Of a DNA stretch of 64,000 nucleotides, positions 12,086-23,390 are shown piece after piece. Position 1 is the first letter of the stretch, and each line of letters opens with the position of its first letter. Made by a program: the position numbers and the translations under genes. The notes below the pieces were generated by a model. That model saw only the letters and a list, made by a program, of their open reading frames with translations, ran no database searches and was not told the origin of the DNA. This stretch comes from Catonia carolina (taxonomy: Eukaryota; Arthropoda; Insecta; Hemiptera; Achilidae). The stretch lies in the NCBI GenBank assembly GCA_035578175.1, contig JAQMRL010000001.1, forward strand, positions 376,717,220 to 376,781,219, written 5' to 3'.

Positions 12086-12602
12086 TGAAGGCTGTGCTAT
12101 CGTAAAAAAGTGGTTTCTTAAAATTGCGGCCTTAATATACATTTTAGGGCAAAGTGTATATAATCAAAGATGTAGACAATTTAAAAATATTAAACTTTTA
12201 TTTTAAAACATTTTTTTTGTATAACGCTTAGTTTAACGGTAATTAGTGATTTTTTATTTTTTCATGAAAATCTGTGAAAAATGGATTTTTTAAGATTTCG
12301 TTCGGCTTTAGTATGCACTTTACGACAAAAGTGTATAACGAAATTTATAAGAAATTAAGAGACCTACAACTTTTATTTAAGCATTTTTCTCTACAGAGCG
12401 TGAAAGAGTGATTTTCCGTATTATTAAGCCAAACTAAGGTTGGTTTTTATTTTGCATCATTCTCTCATGATTAAAATTAGGTTATGTTTTTTGAAGTTAG
12501 TTTTTTGTTTACTTCTAAAGTTATTACTAATGTTAGGTTATATAGTTAATTATTTGCATTGCCAAGAGAAAGTCGTGCGAGTGTTTCACACTAGATTTTT
12601 TT
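12086..12602 (+). mobile_element. Helentron-like element, truncated copy 2
   Basis: Begins inside the family at GAAGGCTGTGCTATCGTAAAA and runs through TATAACGCTTAGTTTAACGG to the family end CCAAGAGAAAGTCGTGCGAG. It lacks the hairpin end and the microsatellite, so the left half is missing. Confidence 0.75.
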
Positions 12603-12863
12603 AATAGGCGATCGTTGGAAATCGTATTAAAATTAGTTCACTCCAAATTGAAGTGTTCTACATTTTACTCGTGTAAACGTAGATCTGTAATAAACACATC
12701 ATGACAATGAAAAAGTGTTTAAATACAGCAGTGCGTAGCGATTAGAGAATTTTAATGCAATATATCGTTCATTTATTCCATGATTTATCGAGTACTAGAA
12801 AATCCAATTCATTGATAAAAACTCTTTTTATTGTGTAAGGTATAGCTTAGTGGGTTATACTGG

Positions 12864-13057
12864 GTGTTTATACACAAAATTTTTAAACAAAACTTGTAGA
12901 GAATTTAATTATTGAAATTCCTTCGTTTTCATACGGTAAGTGTTAGTAATAAAATTTGATTTCAAAAACTATTATTTGCTCCTTAATGACTTACTTTACA
13001 CCAATTTTCTCATAATTAAATTCTCTACAAGTTTTGTAAAAAATGTTGTGTGTTTAT
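12864..13057. repeat. Inverted repeat with ~46-bp arms
   Basis: The arm at 12864-12912, containing AAAACTTGTAGAGAATTTAA, pairs with the arm at 13012-13057, containing TTAAATTCTCTACAAGTTTT. The loop is about 100 bp. This is probably a MITE-like relic. No ORF or tail is visible. Confidence 0.55.
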
Positions 13058-13360
13058 CTCCTATTTAACAAAGCTATTGCACGTAAAACGTAAAAAAATG
13101 TGTTTTTCGACTTATTTTTTGAGTTTGACGTAGAATATCTTAGAAACTACAACAGATACAGTTCTGGGACCTATTTTATTTGATTTAGCATCTCAAAAAC
13201 TATAACGAACATTTTCATTCGTTCCTCACGTTACCTTCCTAGAATTCCAAAAAAATCTTCATTTCACCCAGGGTTCCAAATTCTTGGCGAAATCTTTCAC
13301 TAGCCGTAACTTGTTACCTACGCATTTCCGGACCTATATTTATATGAACTTTTTCATTAT

Positions 13361-14317
13361 TACTTTCTCTTTCCTATATGAATATATAGGAAGGAAAGTA
13401 TTCCTTCCTAAAAGGAAGGAATTTTCATGTCGATTTTTCGAAATCGAGTTTTCACCGGATCTACACGTTTTCTGACCACCTGAACCCAAAAACATGTTTT
13501 TAGCGATTGATGTGTGTGTGTGTGTGCACGCGCGCGCGCGTGTGTCTGTGTGTGAACAGAATATTTTAAGAACGGACATTGTACGAACTTGAAACTTAAA
13601 TTAGATACCACTAGAGGCCCCGACACGAATATTTTCATCAAAATCGGCCAACTGGAAGTATTATTTATTCGTGTCATTTTTCACTTTTTTGCTAGTTTCT
13701 CAAAAAACGGCTCCTACGATTATTTTAAAAATCGCCTCATTTAGGTACTAAATTTTTTATTCTTTACAAGATAGGGTAGGCGCCATGTCTGCTGAAATTC
13801 TTGTTAAGGCTGTTTTCGCGTAAAAAAAATTGTTTTTTTTTAAATTGCGACTTTTTTAGCGAAAAAATGTATGTATTCAAAGTTGTAGAAAATTTAAAAT
13901 CCTGCAACTTTTATTTCTAACATTTTTTGTATAACGCTTAGTTTAGCGGTAATTAGCGATTTTCTGTTTTTTTTCTCATGAAAACGTATAAAAAAATCGA
14001 TTTTTTAAAGATTTCACCCTTATTATGCTTTTTACGACTAAAAATTTATAGGAAATTAAAAAAATCTACAACTTTTTTTTAAAGCATTTTTCTCTACAGA
14101 GCCTTGTTTAGCGTGAAAGAGTGATTTTCCGTATTTTTAATCTAAACTGAGGTTGATTTTCACTTTGCGTCTTTCCCTCATGATTAAGACAAGATTATGT
14201 TTTTTGAGGTTAGTTTTTTGTTTGTTTCTAATGTTTTATTACTAATGTTAGGTTATATTGTTAATTATTTGCATTGGCAAGAGAAAGTTGTGTGAGTGTT
14301 TCATACCAAATTTTTTT
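13361..14317 (+). mobile_element. Helentron-like element, copy 3
   Basis: Nearly complete: TACTTTCTCTTTCCTATATG hairpin end, then an insertion-like CCTTCCTAAAAGGAAGG palindrome, the TTTTCACCGGATCTACACG block, a GT/CG microsatellite at about 13509-13553, the ACAACTTTTATTT hairpin blocks, and a family end with AGAGAAAGTTGTGTGAGTG. The 79- and 89-codon minus-strand ORFs inside are shadows of the repeat. No Rep or helicase frame, so it is non-autonomous. Confidence 0.8.
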
Positions 14318-14429
14318 ACTAGTACGTACAATGAGATCAGAAAGCGCCGGTAACACTAACCGAAAAACCTTGTATATTGCAAATTTTGTACGAACATTTT
14401 TTTATTCAGCCTATTAATTTTATTTATTT

Positions 14430-14583
14430 CAAGTCCGCATCAACAGCTTGGTCATTAGCGACTACAGTGGGCTATAGAACGTTGGGTTGTGACTTGTTAT
14501 AATTTCCAGACCCTAGCCGGAAATCGAACCCGGGACCTCCACGTGGTAGGCCAGCACGCTACCACTACGCTACGGAGGTGGCT
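14430..14583 (-). mobile_element. SINE family S1, best-preserved tRNA-like head
   Basis: On the minus strand it starts GCCACCTCCGTAGCGTAGTG, has an A-box-like TAGCGTAGTGGTAGCG and a B box GGTTCGATTTCC, and continues CGGCTAGGGTCTGG. The body ends with GTCGCTAATGACCAAGC. Six related copies occur in the window. The tRNA-derived head is an internal RNA polymerase III promoter by family knowledge; activity here is not shown. Confidence 0.8.
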
Positions 14584-14620
14584 AAACAACATTTATTTCT
14601 GACGTTATTATTGCTTTTGT

Positions 14621-14690
14621 TAAGTAACACTTTTAAGTAACACTTTTTAAGTAACACTTTTAAGTAACACTTTTTTTAAGTAACACTTTG
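14621..14690 (+). repeat. Short tandem repeat, ~15-bp unit
   Basis: Five consecutive copies of TAAGTAACACTTTT with small length differences in the T-run. It immediately follows the S1 element by about 40 bp. Simple slippage is a sufficient explanation. Confidence 0.85.
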
Positions 14691-15655
14691 TAAGATCGTT
14701 CTTTAACTCCAGCATAGGCGCTTTAGAAAACACTATGAGTACATCAAAAGGGTTGTAATTTAATGTTACTTCAAACTTGCTCTCAAAATGAATAAAATAT
14801 TTTGATAAGGATTTGACAAAAAGTGTATATTCCACTTTAAAGAATCATACTAGGAAGTTTAAATAAATAAAGTTGGAGCAATTAAATTTATTTCAATTCA
14901 TACGATTCTGTATGTGAATGCAACTTTTATCCTTAAAGGATCACTAAGATGTAATATTTAGATACAAATCAAATTAATCAGTCAAAACAAAACAGATTTC
15001 CTCCCAAGATTATTTCCCGTGTAATTTATATCATCGTGTGGAACTCAAAAATCTGTTGAAATGAAGTAAGCTTTTTTGAAATCATTGAAGCTGTTTCTGA
15101 GATAATTTAAATTAAAAAAACAAATTTTTATAGCTAATTTCAAAAAGATTTTCAGGAGAGAGATAAAAAGTCACTATTCAAGTCTAATTAATGCAAGAGA
15201 TTTATTGTGATTCAAAACGTATAAACCATTTAAATACTAATGGTTTGTTTTGAGAATGTATATCCTCTTAAGTCTTAACGAATAATCTTCACATGGTTTT
15301 TTATCGGTGTAAAACAGAAATAACTGTTAAATGAAGTTACCAGTAACTGGTAACTGTTATTTAACTATTCAAATTAAATAACTCTGTTGAAAGCCTTCGT
15401 TCGTTTTCGCCTTCGTATTGTACCACCGTTGAGTAGTAAATTGATAAACAAATAATTTTTATGTAATTCAAGTAATTTTTCGTACGCTAAACTAAAATGT
15501 TAAGTTTTTCTTCTAACGGTTGATATGAGTAGTTTGTTGTGAGTGTAATTGATGACCTTTGACTAAAAACATTTAACAATTTGGATTCTTGATTTACTGT
15601 ATGCGCTGCGTATGGATTAAAACCGATTTTACATATTAAAAGTTGTAGGTAGTTT
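14691..15655. other. No gene seen
   Basis: AT-rich. The 62-codon minus-strand ORF starting in the tandem repeat (14647-14835) shows no recognisable domain. Confidence 0.5.
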
Positions 15656-15659
15656 CATT

Positions 15660-16078
15660 TGTCATGCTATCCTGGAGAGTGTGTGTACCGACGGTGCTAA
15701 AGTGTGGGTATTGACTAAGAGACAGAAGGATCGCCTAAAAGCGGTGGAGATGGATTTCTAGAGGTGGAACTGTGGTTTGTTGCGCATCGGTCGAATTCCG
15801 GAATCAAGAGAAGAATTGGCATTCAAAGAAATATCATGGATACAATATCCCGGGAGCAATTAGAATTGTTTGGCCGTTTGCAGAGGATGGAGGATGGTAA
15901 GTGGCCAAAGAGAGAATGGAAGTGGACGGCAGCCGGTAGAAGAAGAAGGGGTAGGCCGTAGGTGACATGGGGTTGGATGGTGTGCAGGAGGCAATGTCTT
16001 TGCGGCGGCTTTCCGATTGTGACTGGGAATATGAAGAGAAGTGGTGTTTAGGAAGCGATATACGGCTGGGGCTGTAAA
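15660..16078 (+). mobile_element. Decayed LINE fragment, reverse-transcriptase C-terminus
   Basis: Three frames must be combined to follow the protein. The first part reads VWVLTKRQKDRLKAVEMDF then a stop. The next frame (ORF 15764-15961) contains NIMDTISREQLELFGRLQRM then GRRRRGRP. The last part reads DGVQEAMSLRRL..SDCDWEYEEKW. This order (TLTKR, FGHLxRM, GRRRRGRP, GVxEAM, DW) is the usual C-terminal signature of a LINE ORF2. At least two frame shifts and stops make it a pseudogene. An S4 SINE has inserted just downstream. Confidence 0.85.
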
Positions 16079-16107
16079 TCCTCGCATGAACATACTATAT
16101 AAATACA

Positions 16108-16521
16108 AGTTGTAGGTATGTTGTTTAGGCCATCAGCCGAAAGGCTGGTTTGAACCTGTAGAGGTTTTACTAAGTAAAACGAGGAGTGAGGTGGTTTACC
16201 ATTGCCTTCCTCACTGAGTGGAAAAATACGTTTATCAGCATGCCGGGCCCTCTGAAAAGCACATATTTTCTACTCTGCAAATGACACCTTCACTTCATTT
16301 ACAGGGTCTGGCTGTGTAATGAAATTCATTACTTTCAGCGGAGATAACTCTGATTAGTGTATTTTACACCTCTACCTCCTCTGTTCTTAAATGATTCAGT
16401 CATTAATTTGGCTATATTACCATGTGATAAGAAACAGAACTATTTATTTTAGCCCTGCAACTAATAGATTGAGTGCAAAAAATTTGACACTCCACCTGTC
16501 TGTTATGGGAGTTGTAGGTAT
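16108..16521 (-). mobile_element. SINE family S4 with 12-bp target duplication
   Basis: The 390-bp element (16120-16509) lies between perfect AGTTGTAGGTAT copies (16108-16119 and 16510-16521). On the minus strand it starts at a diverged CCCATAACAGACAGGTGGAG, contains AGGAAGGCAATGGTAAACC and ends with CCTTTCGGCTGATGGCCTAA followed by a short CAA-type tail. A variable-length target duplication and a simple-repeat tail indicate retroposition. No ORF; the LINE partner is unknown. Confidence 0.85.
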
Positions 16522-17130
16522 ATAATGTATTAAAAGTTATTTATACATAACAAGTTGTATACGATACTCAGTTTAAGGCGCACTCTGTATTTGAACGTGA
16601 ATTTTTTTATTTTTAATGGTTTCTTGGGTATGATTTTTAGTGGAGAGTAATTTTTTTATCTTTTTATGTTTAACCATTCTTTGATAATTGAATTGTACAC
16701 TATACGGGTCCACCCTGTATAATAAAAAACATCACAATAATACTTTCCAGGTTGAGTGTTCCTTTACGGAAATTTAAATTATCTGTCCTAGAAATTAACA
16801 TTAAATAATATGCTGTGACAGTTAACTACAATTCATTTAAAACTTAGACGATTTTCTTAACTTAATGAACTAAGGACTTAAGATGATTAAATCATGAATG
16901 AAACTTGGAGAGGGCAGAAACACTATAATGAGAAGCTTGGTGGAAGAACGATAGAAATCATTTAATTTTAAAAAGTTGTCTCCGATTTAACTCGGTCTAA
17001 TTAATTTTTGTTGTATAATTATTTAAATATAAATTGTAGTTAATATTATACATAAGTAGAGAAGAAGTTCTATACTTTATTTTTTAAACACGCCTAATTA
17101 ATTCTTACTGTCTTAAAACTTTTCTAATTT
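16522..17130. other. No gene seen
   Basis: AT-rich spacer without a supportable feature. Confidence 0.5.
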
Positions 17131-17640
17131 TTTACTTTCTCTTACCCTATAGTCTATGATAAATATAGGTAAGGACAGTTATGTTTTCATGTCGATTTTA
17201 AAAGTATATTTTTCACGTTTTCAGTTGCTCTGAGCCCAAAGACATGTTGTTACACATTGTTTGTTTTCTCTCTCTCTCCCCTCACCCTCTCTCTCACCTC
17301 CTCTCCCTCACTGTCTCGTGCTCTCTCCGTGTGTTCTTGCGCGCGCGAGAGTGTGAACAAAAAAAACTAAAAAAGGGAAAAGCGTATGTAGTTAAAACTT
17401 AAAACTTAAGTTAGGTATCATGAGAGAAACCAACAAGAACATTTTTATGAAAATCGGTTAACCGGAAGTTAGTTTATTCGTGCAATTTTTCACTTTGGTG
17501 CGATTTTCTCAAAAATAGTTCTACGGGTTTATTTCAAATTGCCTCATTGATTACATTTTTGTGTTCTTCAAGATGAGAATAGCGGCATGTCTGCTGAAAT
17601 TTGCGGAGGCGGGGAATGTTCTCTATTTTAAAGATTTAGT
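17131..17640 (+). mobile_element. Helentron-like element, copy 4 (left half)
   Basis: Starts TACTTTCTCTTACCC with the family hairpin region. It keeps ATGTCTGCTGAAATT and AATCGGTTAACCGGAAGT. The internal microsatellite is CT-rich (17263-17330) and ends in GCGCGCGCGAGAGTGTG instead of the usual GT run. It is truncated on the right. Confidence 0.7.
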
Positions 17641-17747
17641 ATTTTCAGGGATCTTCAGTAATACAATGTTATTACAACGCATAATTACTACGCATAGTAC
17701 TGGAATTGAAAGGTGGTTTTTTTTACTAAATACAACTTAATAAAAAT

Positions 17748-18345
17748 CTGGTGTGAAAAATCCACACAACTTTCTCTTGTCAATGTAAAATAAAATAAAA
17801 ACAAAACCCAATTCTAACTGCGAGATTCTAAATGAAAATCAACTTCTGTTATTGGACTTGGATTTAGATTAACATAATATCGAATATCACGAATTGACGC
17901 TAAACAATTTAGCAATGTTAGAAGTGCAAGTATGTAAGCTTGTTTTTCACTGTGAAAAAAACGCTAAAATTAAAGTTGTAGGATTTTAATTGATGGTAAA
18001 CAAGAGGTCAAAATATTGATAAAAAGAAGCAGAGCACGTGTGTAAAGTGGTTTTTTTGCATTATGGAAAATACGCTTAAAATAAAAGTTGTAGGTTTTTT
18101 GATTTTCTGTAACTTTATTTAAATACGACTTTGTTCCTAAAATAAATATCAAGATCATAATCTTAAAAACATTCATTTTCACCCATTTCATTGAGTAAAA
18201 CATCGAAAATCACTGTCTGACGTTTAACTAAGCACAGTCGATAAAATCACTTTTAAGAGTTTTTAATTTCCTATAACAGAATACCTATACAATTTTCTCT
18301 TAAAGTGTATATCAAGGCCGAAATCTTTCAAAAACTATTATTAAT
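17748..18345 (-). mobile_element. Helentron-like element, copy 5, inverted relative to copy 4
   Basis: Begins AATCTGGTGTGAAAAATCC and CAACTTTCTCTTGTCAATG, which is the family end in reverse. AAAGTTGTAGG blocks recur at 17966 and 18084. The order is scrambled and the microsatellite half is missing. The 77-codon minus-strand ORF inside is a shadow. Confidence 0.65.
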
Positions 18346-19387
18346 TAATAGAATTAAAAAAGGGTTTTTTTCAAAACGGTTCAACGGATTGAATTGAAAT
18401 TTCTTCATTTTCAACATTTATGAATCAAACGTTGGTAAGCCGTTCTTAAATGGGGATTCTGCTCTTTTTGTACTAAGTCGTTTCAAAGATTTCAATAACG
18501 ATGTCTTTAACACTAAAGACAGTCAGCCTGTAAAATACTTTAATCATTTAATTTAAGTGATGATATTTTAAACTATGATATTTTTATATTTTGACGATTC
18601 TTTGCAATGTGAAAAAAATTAATTACTAAATAATTACTTTAAATTACTAAATATTACTTTAAATAATTAAAAATTAATTATAAAAATTGTGATCTTCTAG
18701 AATATTATGACGCGTGGATGGTCTAAAAATAAAATTTTGTTTGGTATTTATTAAACTCTACTCTAAAACAAACAAGTTCCATCATGCGCGCATGCGAATT
18801 GTCAATATATCTATATGTCTTGCAAATAGTTTTAATACACCATACACATCTGAATTGGTGAAATGAAAAAAATATATAGGCCTATAACGCTTCATTTTTA
18901 ATAGTTCGCATTAGTAAGCTACAAAATAAAAATGAGAACAATCAGTCGTCCAATATAGGCCACTGGGTCAGTCAAAAACTACATTAAGTGCTTGTTCCAT
19001 TTTGATACGTTACATTGTACACAAGTTATCTGAATTTTTGCAACAAGTTTTAGAACAAATTTAAAGGACTTCAGGATTAATAACCACAGTTTATTATTAA
19101 TTACGTAAATCAGAATTTAATTTTGTCTAATTAAAAAAATATTTATACTTTTGAATATTGACAAAACATTTTGTAAAGTACATAAAATTTAAAAAAAGGG
19201 GTTTTTTTAGGCGCGCTAAAGAAGAAAGTAAACTAGATGTTGCGTACCGGATGCGTTACGGAAGTGGTAAAGGGCTAATCAACTGTCAGCAGAAGCGTTC
19301 TCTTACCTCATAAAAATTCCAATACCAGCATATAAATCTCTTTCAAGAAACAATGGACTTATTTTGTGTTTTTTACATTATCTTGAA
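18346..19387. other. No gene seen
   Basis: AT-rich DNA. CATGCGCGCATGCG near 18785 is a short GC palindrome with no supporting context. Confidence 0.5.
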
Positions 19388-19657
19388 TATTGAAATATAT
19401 ATTTCGAACCACCAGAATACGGTAAAAGAAAACACTTACTAATGTTTATAGCGCTTTCGTGCATCTTGTACACATCTTCAGTAAATTAAAATTAAAAAAA
19501 AAAATCACATCAAAATTTAACGATAAAAAATTTTAATGGAAAAGATTTTAAAACATTTTTATTTACTGAAGATGTGTACAAGGTACACGAAAGTGCTAAA
19601 ATACTAGTAAGTGTTTTCTGTTACCGTATTCTGGTGGTTAGAAATATATATTTCAAT
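19388..19657. mobile_element. Foldback/MITE-like element with ~100-bp arms
   Basis: The left arm ATTGAAATATATATTTCGAA, CCACCAGAATACGGTAA, AAAACACTTACTA and TTGTACACATCTTCAGTAAA is mirrored by the right arm from TTTACTGAAGATGTGTACAA to AAATATATATTTCAAT, with about 90% match by eye. The loop of about 75 bp is A/T-only in character. No coding frame. Confidence 0.75.
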
Positions 19658-19810
19658 TTTAAATAATACGGCTTGTTTGTAATCCGACATAGGACGTTTG
19701 ATAAAATGATATCTTAAATATGTGTATTTTGATTAAAAGAACAATTATTTGTGGACTTAATTTTAAATTTTACTCGACCATTTCTATTTCATTACTATTT
19801 TTAATAAATT

Positions 19811-21365
19811 TTAGTTTGTTCATTGTCTATCAAAGTACAGTAAAACGTGTTAACAATAGATACAAAACAGTTTGGGTTTTCACGATTATAAAAAGATTGT
19901 CTTGATAATCATATTTATATATTCATATTTTCAATTCACGAATAAAGTTTAATTTTATTGTGTGATTTTCAGCACACCACGTTTTTGTTATAAATATTCT
20001 ACTTATACTTTTTTAAGTACTGTACTTGCAATGAGTGGAAAAATATTATAATCCCACTTGCACACATAAATGCTACCATTATCATCTCTTTTTATAAGTG
20101 TATTTAGTATTTTTTTATATTTATAAAAATCAATCAGTCACAAAGGAACGTTGTAAAGAAATGTGCAGCACAAATACATTAATTTTAGTTTGTTTATTGT
20201 GTATTAATGTACAGTAAAACGAGTTGACCATAGATTCAAAACAGTTTGGGTTTTCACGTTTATAATTAATATAGATTATATTAAGGGGAGTCGGAACTTC
20301 CATCATAGCCCATGTTAATATTTGAAACATTTTCTCCGTTATCTATGGCCATAAAATCTTCAACTTTTAACTAGTTATTCATTGATATGTTCCTGACAGA
20401 TAGACGGAGTCACTTTAAAATAGATTATTATGTTTATTAATAATAGATATTATTAATAGATTAGATTATAGATTATGAATGTTTTTATAAATTTTTCCGT
20501 TAATGCCTACTCAAAAAACTGAAATTTTATAGAAAAAACATTTATATTTTTTTTATAAATTAAAATAACGTCAATGCTCCCGTCTGTCGATGTAAATACA
20601 TGTAAGGAATAAGCCATTAAAATTTAGAGGAAAAAACTTTATTGGTTCTTGAGAAAACAGGTCTTTTTTGTATGAAAAACACAGTTTTTGGAAAATGGTA
20701 ATTGAGATTTATAAACGCATTTCTATATAAAAACGTACTTGCTTAGTGTTTTTCTGCTCCATACAAGCCGGAATGCACTAAGTAATTTATGCTACATAAA
20801 TTGCATAACCTAAACATTACAAACAAAAGTTCCTTCTAGATTGAAAGAGAATATTAAAAAAAAATCATAAAAATTAGTGACAAAATGACTAAAAATCATG
20901 TGCACAATATGACTTGTTTACGAAAACAGGAAATCTTTCACTTGACATGTGTTTTTATAAAACCAAAAAAAATTTCTAGTCGTAGAAACGCGATTTTGGT
21001 ACCATTGGAAAGCGCTAATTTCAAACTGTATAACACAGTTAAAACCTGAAAACGATTTTTTTTTCATTTTTCGAGTCCGACTTCCCTTAATAAACATATT
21101 TACATTTTATATCTTCGATTCACGAAAAAAGTTGAGCTTTTATTGTGTGGTGTTCAACACACCACGGTTTTTTTTTACAAATATTCTATTTACACTTATT
21201 TAAGTACTGTGCTTACAATGAGAGGAAAAATATTATAATCCCACTTGCTCACATAAATACTATCATCATCTCTTTTTATAACTGTATTTGGTATTTTTTA
21301 CATTTATAAAAATCAATCAGCCACAATCGTATATTGTAAAGGAATGTGTAACACGAATACAATAA
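19811..21365 (+). repeat. Two-copy tandem duplication, ~374-bp unit, second unit interrupted
   Basis: TTAGTTTGTT, ACAGTAAAACG, CAAAACAGTTTGGGTTTTCACG, TTTATTGTGTG, AAATATTATAATCCCACTTG and AAAAATCAATCAG recur in the same order at 19811-20184 and 20185-21365. The second unit is split by a TTAA-flanked insertion at 20285-21086. ORFs at 20130-20330 and 21276-21485 are readings through this unit. The identity of the unit is unknown. Confidence 0.8.
20281..21090. mobile_element. TTAA-flanked non-autonomous element (piggyBac-type MITE candidate)
   Basis: The 802-bp insert (20285-21086) is flanked by TTAA on both sides. Its ends are inverted: GGGGAGTCGGA on the left and TCCGACTTCCC on the right. 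Removing it and one TTAA restores collinearity of the tandem duplication, which confirms both borders. TTAA targets with ends starting in a run of G/C are typical of piggyBac-like elements. No transposase frame is seen, so it is non-autonomous. Confidence 0.8.
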
Positions 21366-22448
21366 CGGAGTAGGTGAATCAAGTTTCTTACTTGATCCTT
21401 TCTCATGCATTTTGTATCTATTGTTTCCTTTGCAACTTTGCATTGGTGCTTTAATCTGAAGTGGAAAGGCTGCAACAGCTTTCATACTGTGCTTTTATTG
21501 TCTGTTTTTCTCTTGTTTAAATCCACCCTTAGGCTTCCTTCTTAAATTATAACAGTTGATTGTTATATTTTCATGAAATTTTAAACGTCCGTGTTACCAC
21601 TTTAGATCTTTTTATTCTTAAAAATTCCTTTTCGCGTTCTAAACATAACTAATATTTTTATATTGTTGTTAAAATAAATTTTAAATTAATCTTCAACGTC
21701 TTTATGGTAAAACATTTCCTTTGAAACTTCTTTATGAAATTATCGCTGCATAATCTAGATAGAGATCAAATTGTCTTGTTACTATGCTAAAACATACTTG
21801 AAAATGTATGAAACTACATAAATATAGGAAATATGAATACCTGCACGCGATTTTAGACTGTAACTTGAATACTTCGTTGCGTGTCAACCTAAGTTATTTT
21901 GTGAAATATTAAGCATTTATTATATAAAATAACTATTTGTAAAGTACCATTTATAACACTGTAACAATTCTATTAGAGTTCTTAATTTTCATTTGTTGAT
22001 TAACGAAATTTAGTTAGTTTTTAATTCTAAAGATAATTTTCGAAATTTAAATTAAATATAGGTAATAAATTATTATTTAATTACTTGAGGATTTCGTGAA
22101 ATATACAAAATTTATTACTTTTTAAATAGGCTATTTAATATTTAATTTCATAATATTCTACTTTCACTCATATTTAAAATACGTTAGTTTTATAAAATTT
22201 GCTAGCTGTTCTTGGTTACATTGTTGTAGAGCTGAGATTCCCGTTTTCTGTTCCTGGGTAGGTTATGAAAGCAACTCACCGTTATTACGCTGTTGAATAA
22301 ATATTCTGAACTCGAGGAAGTAATTTAGTAGTTAATGCTACTGAATTCTATAAAAATATCACTTCTCTCTTGCATATGTTATTGCTTTTGTTTAATTGAA
22401 GTAGAAGGTATAGCTAAATTTCTTTTACAAGATCCATAAAAATTATAT
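21366..22448. other. No gene seen
   Basis: AT-rich spacer without a supportable ORF or repeat. Confidence 0.5.
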
Positions 22449-23390
22449 TACTATTATTATTATTATTATTGGCGAATTCTCCTTGGATAGAAGACGTTAA
22501 GCATCATGACTCAGTTTCGTCATTTGTTTTTCTTATTGGTCCAGTAGGCGTTCATTGTTTCCGAGAAAGCTTTTTTGCGGTTTTCAGACCACTTTGGTCT
22601 AAACTGCTTCTCTCTTGAGGGCTCTGAAACTTTCCACTTGTCTACCTTGTGACGGAATAAGTTTTTATTAAAAATTTCAGTTTGATGTATATTTGCGCTT
22701 TTTAGGTCCTTACAAATTTCGTCCAGCCAAGGTGTTGAAATTTGAAGTTTTGTTATATATTCAATTATTCTTTTTGTTAGCCTATCCTCCTGCAATCTGT
22801 TAAGATGTCCAAAGAACTTCAACCGCCTTTTACGCATGTCAATTTCAATGTTTGAATAGCTCTCTGTTGTTTTGTTGGATTGCAGCCTATACCCATCTTC
22901 TGTAAGTCGAGCCCCTAGAATTTTTCTAATAATTTTTCTTTCCTCCTTTTTGATTTCTTCGATTTCGTGTTTTCTGTTAAGTACTAGTGTTTCGCTTGCG
23001 TAGAGGATTATTGGTTTAATAACTGTGTTGTAGTGCCGAATTTTAGTTTGTCTTGACATGGATTTTTTGTTGTAGAGATTTTGAACTAATCCTAGAGCTT
23101 TTTTCATTTTTTGGAGACGATTTTGTTGGGAAATTCTTTCAAGACCTGTTGGTTTAATGAATTCCCCCAAATATTTGAAGTATGGAACCTTGTTTATTCT
23201 TCCATATTTTGTCCTCAAGCTTATGTTATCTATTTTTGAGGATATGAATTCCGTTTTCTCAAATGAGATTTGTAGCCCTACTTTTTCACCACATTCCTTT
23301 AATGTCTCAAGCTGCTTGATGGCGGTCTTCTCGTCATCCATTAATATATCCATTATTATTATTATTATTTCGGCTGCTCCGCCGTACTAG
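22449..23390 (-). mobile_element. 5'-truncated LINE with AAT-repeat tail
   Basis: On the minus strand the element holds a long coding part, a 3' untranslated part ending GGAGAATTCGCC, and an AAT-repeat tail (22449-22471 on the plus strand). The upstream end is also an AAT run (23353-23368), preceded by GGCGGAGCAGCCG. The AAT run at the truncation point is unusual. No clear target duplication could be read. Confidence 0.8.
22520..23353 (-). CDS. LINE ORF2 C-terminal fragment, 277 codons, uninterrupted
   Basis: The longest open frame in the window. It starts just after where the reverse-transcriptase YADD motif should be: residues 1-40 include LKECGEKVGLQISFEKTEF, the block that follows YADD in LINE polymerases. 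Next come PYFKYLGEFI (about 58-67), a thumb region with TVIKPIILYASETLVLNRK (about 110-128), RKIIRKILGARL (about 139-150), FFGHLNRLQEDRLTKRI (about 180-196) and a C-terminal tail. The endonuclease and palm are absent, so it cannot encode an active polymerase. The open frame suggests a relatively recent insertion. The first ATG is arbitrary, because the frame continues into the AAT repeat. Confidence 0.85.
   Translation of the reverse strand: MDILMDDEKTAIKQLETLKECGEKVGLQISFEKTEFISSKIDNISLRTKYGRINKVPYFKYLGEFIKPTGLERISQQNRLQKMKKALGLVQNLYNKKSMSRQTKIRHYNTVIKPIILYASETLVLNRKHEIEEIKKEERKIIRKILGARLTEDGYRLQSNKTTESYSNIEIDMRKRRLKFFGHLNRLQEDRLTKRIIEYITKLQISTPWLDEICKDLKSANIHQTEIFNKNLFRHKVDKWKVSEPSREKQFRPKWSENRKKAFSETMNAYWTNKKNK

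Noticed and set aside
13340..13677. Overlapping 79- and 89-codon ORFs
   Set aside because: Readings through the Helentron-like copy and its GT/CG microsatellite.
14500..14583. tRNA gene candidates at 8321, 14500, 28930, 31540 and 61230
   Set aside because: A and B boxes are present but the acceptor and anticodon stems do not pair, and each is followed by a common SINE body. They are SINE heads.
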